A DNA stretch of 6,980 nt from an uncultured bacterium (lineage in GTDB: Bacteria > Actinomycetota > Coriobacteriia > Coriobacteriales > Coriobacteriaceae). Shown in pieces: positions 4,964-6,980 of the stretch. Within the stretch, counting starts at the first letter, position 1. The number at the start of each line of letters is the position of its first letter. The position numbers were made by a program, and so were the translations under genes. The stretch lies in NCBI GenBank assembly GCA_905216075.1, contig CAJMSO010000090.1, positions 1 through 6,980 of the forward strand. The letters are read 5' to 3'. The notes beneath the pieces are model-generated. The model saw nothing but the letters and a program-made list of their open reading frames with translations. It was not told the origin of the DNA and did no database searches.

Positions 4964-4969
4964 CACCGA

Positions 4970-5773
<804 letters not shown>

Positions 5774-5785
5774 GGGACTCCTTAA

Positions 5786-6691
5786 CTAGCGACGCTTGCG
5801 CGACAGGAAGCGCGCAAACAGGTTGAAGGCCAAAATGATCACCATCAGCAAGAGCGCGGTGCCGTAGGCTGCGTTCATGTTGATGCCGTCATTGGCAAGC
5901 AGATACAGGTGAACCGTCATGGGGCGGCCGGAATCGAGCGGCGAAATAGGCAGATTGATGGCTTGGCCCATGGTGTAGAGCACCACCGCGGTCTCGCCAA
6001 TGGCACGGCCGATGGCGAGGACGATGCCCGTGGCAATACGGCCAAAGGCAGAAGGAAGCACGATCTTGGAGACGACCTGCCACTTGGTGGCGCCCAGGCC
6101 GTACGCGCCCCAACGGATATAGCGCGGAACGGCGCGAATGGCCTCTTCGGTGGTGCGCATGACGATGGGCAGCATCAAGAGCGCGAGCGCCAGAGCGGCC
6201 GAGACCATCGAAAGGCCCAGACCCATGGCCTCGACAAACAAGGCGTAGCCAAACAAGCCCATAACGATGGAGGGCACCGAGGCCAAAGCGTCAGCAGCGT
6301 AGCGAATGAGCTCGACGACCTTGCCCTGCTTGGCGTACTCGGCCAGATAGACGGCTGCCAGCACAGCGATCGGCGTGCAGATAAGCATGGCGAGCGCCGT
6401 CACATAGACGGTCGAGACGATCGTGGGCCAAATTCCGCCCTCGGCGTTGACGCCCTGGGGCCAACCGAAGATAAAGTCGAGCGAGATATGCGGCAGGCCG
6501 TTAATGACCACGTAGGCGATGATAGCGACCAGCACCAGCGTGGTGATGTAGGCAGCGGCACGAAACACACCGAGCATGATCTTGTTGGACAGGTCCTTGT
6601 TGATGCGGCCCTTCTTGCCGTGGGAAAGGGCACGCTTAATGCGCTCGCGCGACGAGGTCGTATCGACCGTCGTGTCAACGGAATCGGACAT
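5786..6691 (-). CDS. pstA: PstA, phosphate ABC transporter permease
   Basis: PstA is one of the two inner-membrane permeases of the PstSCAB phosphate importer. A 40-residue hydrophilic, basic cytoplasmic N-terminus is followed by about six membrane segments (approximately 41-64, 90-116, 132-155, 158-178, 212-240 and 276-296). The EAA-type coupling loop that contacts PstB is at 182-213, with E-E-A-I-R-A-V-P and G-A-Y-G-L-G-A-T-K-W-Q. The G-R-A-I-G-E-T-A segment at 228-235 is typical of Pst permeases. Its 301 residues fit the family. ATG 6691 lies 3 bases past the pstC stop, with a GAGGGG ribosome binding site inside the end of pstC, so translational coupling to pstC is likely. I call it PstA rather than a second PstC from its place directly before pstB and its G-G-I-W-P-T-I-V-S-T-V-Y segment. 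Confidence 0.95.
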   Translation of the reverse strand: MSDSVDTTVDTTSSRERIKRALSHGKKGRINKDLSNKIMLGVFRAAAYITTLVLVAIIAYVVINGLPHISLDFIFGWPQGVNAEGGIWPTIVSTVYVTALAMLICTPIAVLAAVYLAEYAKQGKVVELIRYAADALASVPSIVMGLFGYALFVEAMGLGLSMVSAALALALLMLPIVMRTTEEAIRAVPRYIRWGAYGLGATKWQVVSKIVLPSAFGRIATGIVLAIGRAIGETAVVLYTMGQAINLPISPLDSGRPMTVHLYLLANDGINMNAAYGTALLLMVIILAFNLFARFLSRKRR

Positions 6692-6694
6692 AGC

Positions 6695-6980
6695 CTACCC
6701 CCTCTTCTTCTTGGAAATCAGACGGACGATGCCCACCAGCGCGGCGGAGATGATAAACAGGACCACGCCCATGCCGAACAGCGCCGAGCGATGCAGACCC
6801 GAGGAATAGCTCATGTCGAGCGCGATCTGGCTCGTGAGCGTCGAGATAGGGCTCGCAATGCTGTCGGGAATAACCGGGGCGTTACCTACGACCATGAGCA
6901 CGGCCATGGTCTCGCCGATGGCACGGCCCATACCCAGCACGATGGCATCAACGATACCCAGCTTCGCGGCAGGTAGCACG
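6695..6980 (-). CDS. pstC: PstC, phosphate ABC transporter permease, C-terminal part
   Basis: The last 95 or so residues of a Pst permease are visible, ending at TAG (6695-6697); the gene runs off the right edge, so its start is outside the window. The fragment begins with L-P-A-A-K-L-G-I-V-D-A, the end of the coupling loop. It continues with G-R-A-I-G-E-T-M-A-V in a membrane helix, then a periplasmic stretch (S-P-I-S-T-L-T-S-Q-I-A) and a final membrane helix ending in basic K-K-K-R-G. In pst operons pstC precedes pstA, as here. The paired permease forms the channel with PstA. It is open at the edge, not truncated by mutation as far as can be seen. Confidence 0.93.
   Translation of the reverse strand, partial: VLPAAKLGIVDAIVLGMGRAIGETMAVLMVVGNAPVIPDSIASPISTLTSQIALDMSYSSGLHRSALFGMGVVLFIISAALVGIVRLISKKKRG

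Noticed and set aside
4878..4969. A promoter for phoU in the pstB-phoU gap
   Set aside because: I could not find a convincing -35/-10 pair on the minus strand; the hairpins are the only clear structure.
5909..6976. A 355-codon plus-strand opening opposite pstA and pstC
   Set aside because: It runs antisense across two confirmed permease genes and their junction, is Arg/His/Asp/Gly-rich with no domain, and is explained by the third-position bias of the real genes.

Overview
The window looks like chromosome from a high-GC Gram-positive bacterium of the Actinomycetota, most likely a Coriobacteriia member close to Collinsella. The evidence is protein style (a SepF/YlmG/DivIVA division set, coding DNA rich in G/C-ending codons) and gene order. 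This is a judgement from the sequence, not a database result. Apart from two short genes at the left end, every gene lies on the minus strand.

Layout. 1-360 (+) is the 3' end of a DUF47/PIT-accessory (PhoU-like) gene. 361-643 has no convincing gene. It holds a 28-bp inverted repeat (381-464) and then a C-poor, G/T-rich stretch with eight TTTGG words. 644-1174 (+) is a short nitroreductase-family flavoprotein; its first ~70 codons share the C-poor composition and the rest do not. Two intrinsic terminators, one per strand, lie in the convergent gap 1175-1340. 1341-3900 (-) is a division mini-cluster, transcribed as ylmE (YggS-type PLP protein), sepF, ylmG (YggT) and divIVA. 3901-4019 holds a GC-rich stem-loop. 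4020-6980 (-) is the high-affinity phosphate uptake operon, transcribed as pstC (partial), pstA, pstB and phoU.

How the genes work together. PstC and PstA form the membrane channel of the phosphate ABC importer, PstB powers it, and PhoU links the transporter to Pho signalling. PstS and the start of PstC lie beyond the right edge. YlmE, SepF, YlmG and DivIVA are the usual neighbours of ftsZ in Gram-positive dcw clusters. Here the set stands apart from ftsZ and ylmD and directly follows phoU. SepF tethers FtsZ to the membrane, YlmG is a small membrane protein, and DivIVA is a coiled-coil polar or septal scaffold.

Points for a second look. No ATG, GTG or TTG lies in frame where ylmG homology begins; a well-placed Shine-Dalgarno precedes an ATC, suggesting AUC initiation. 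PhoU has degraded metal-cluster motifs and an extra acidic C-terminal region. The 28-bp inverted repeat and the C-depleted tract that ends inside the nitroreductase gene are unexplained. I found no CRISPR array, transposase, tRNA or rRNA, and no clear evidence of a wholly new system.
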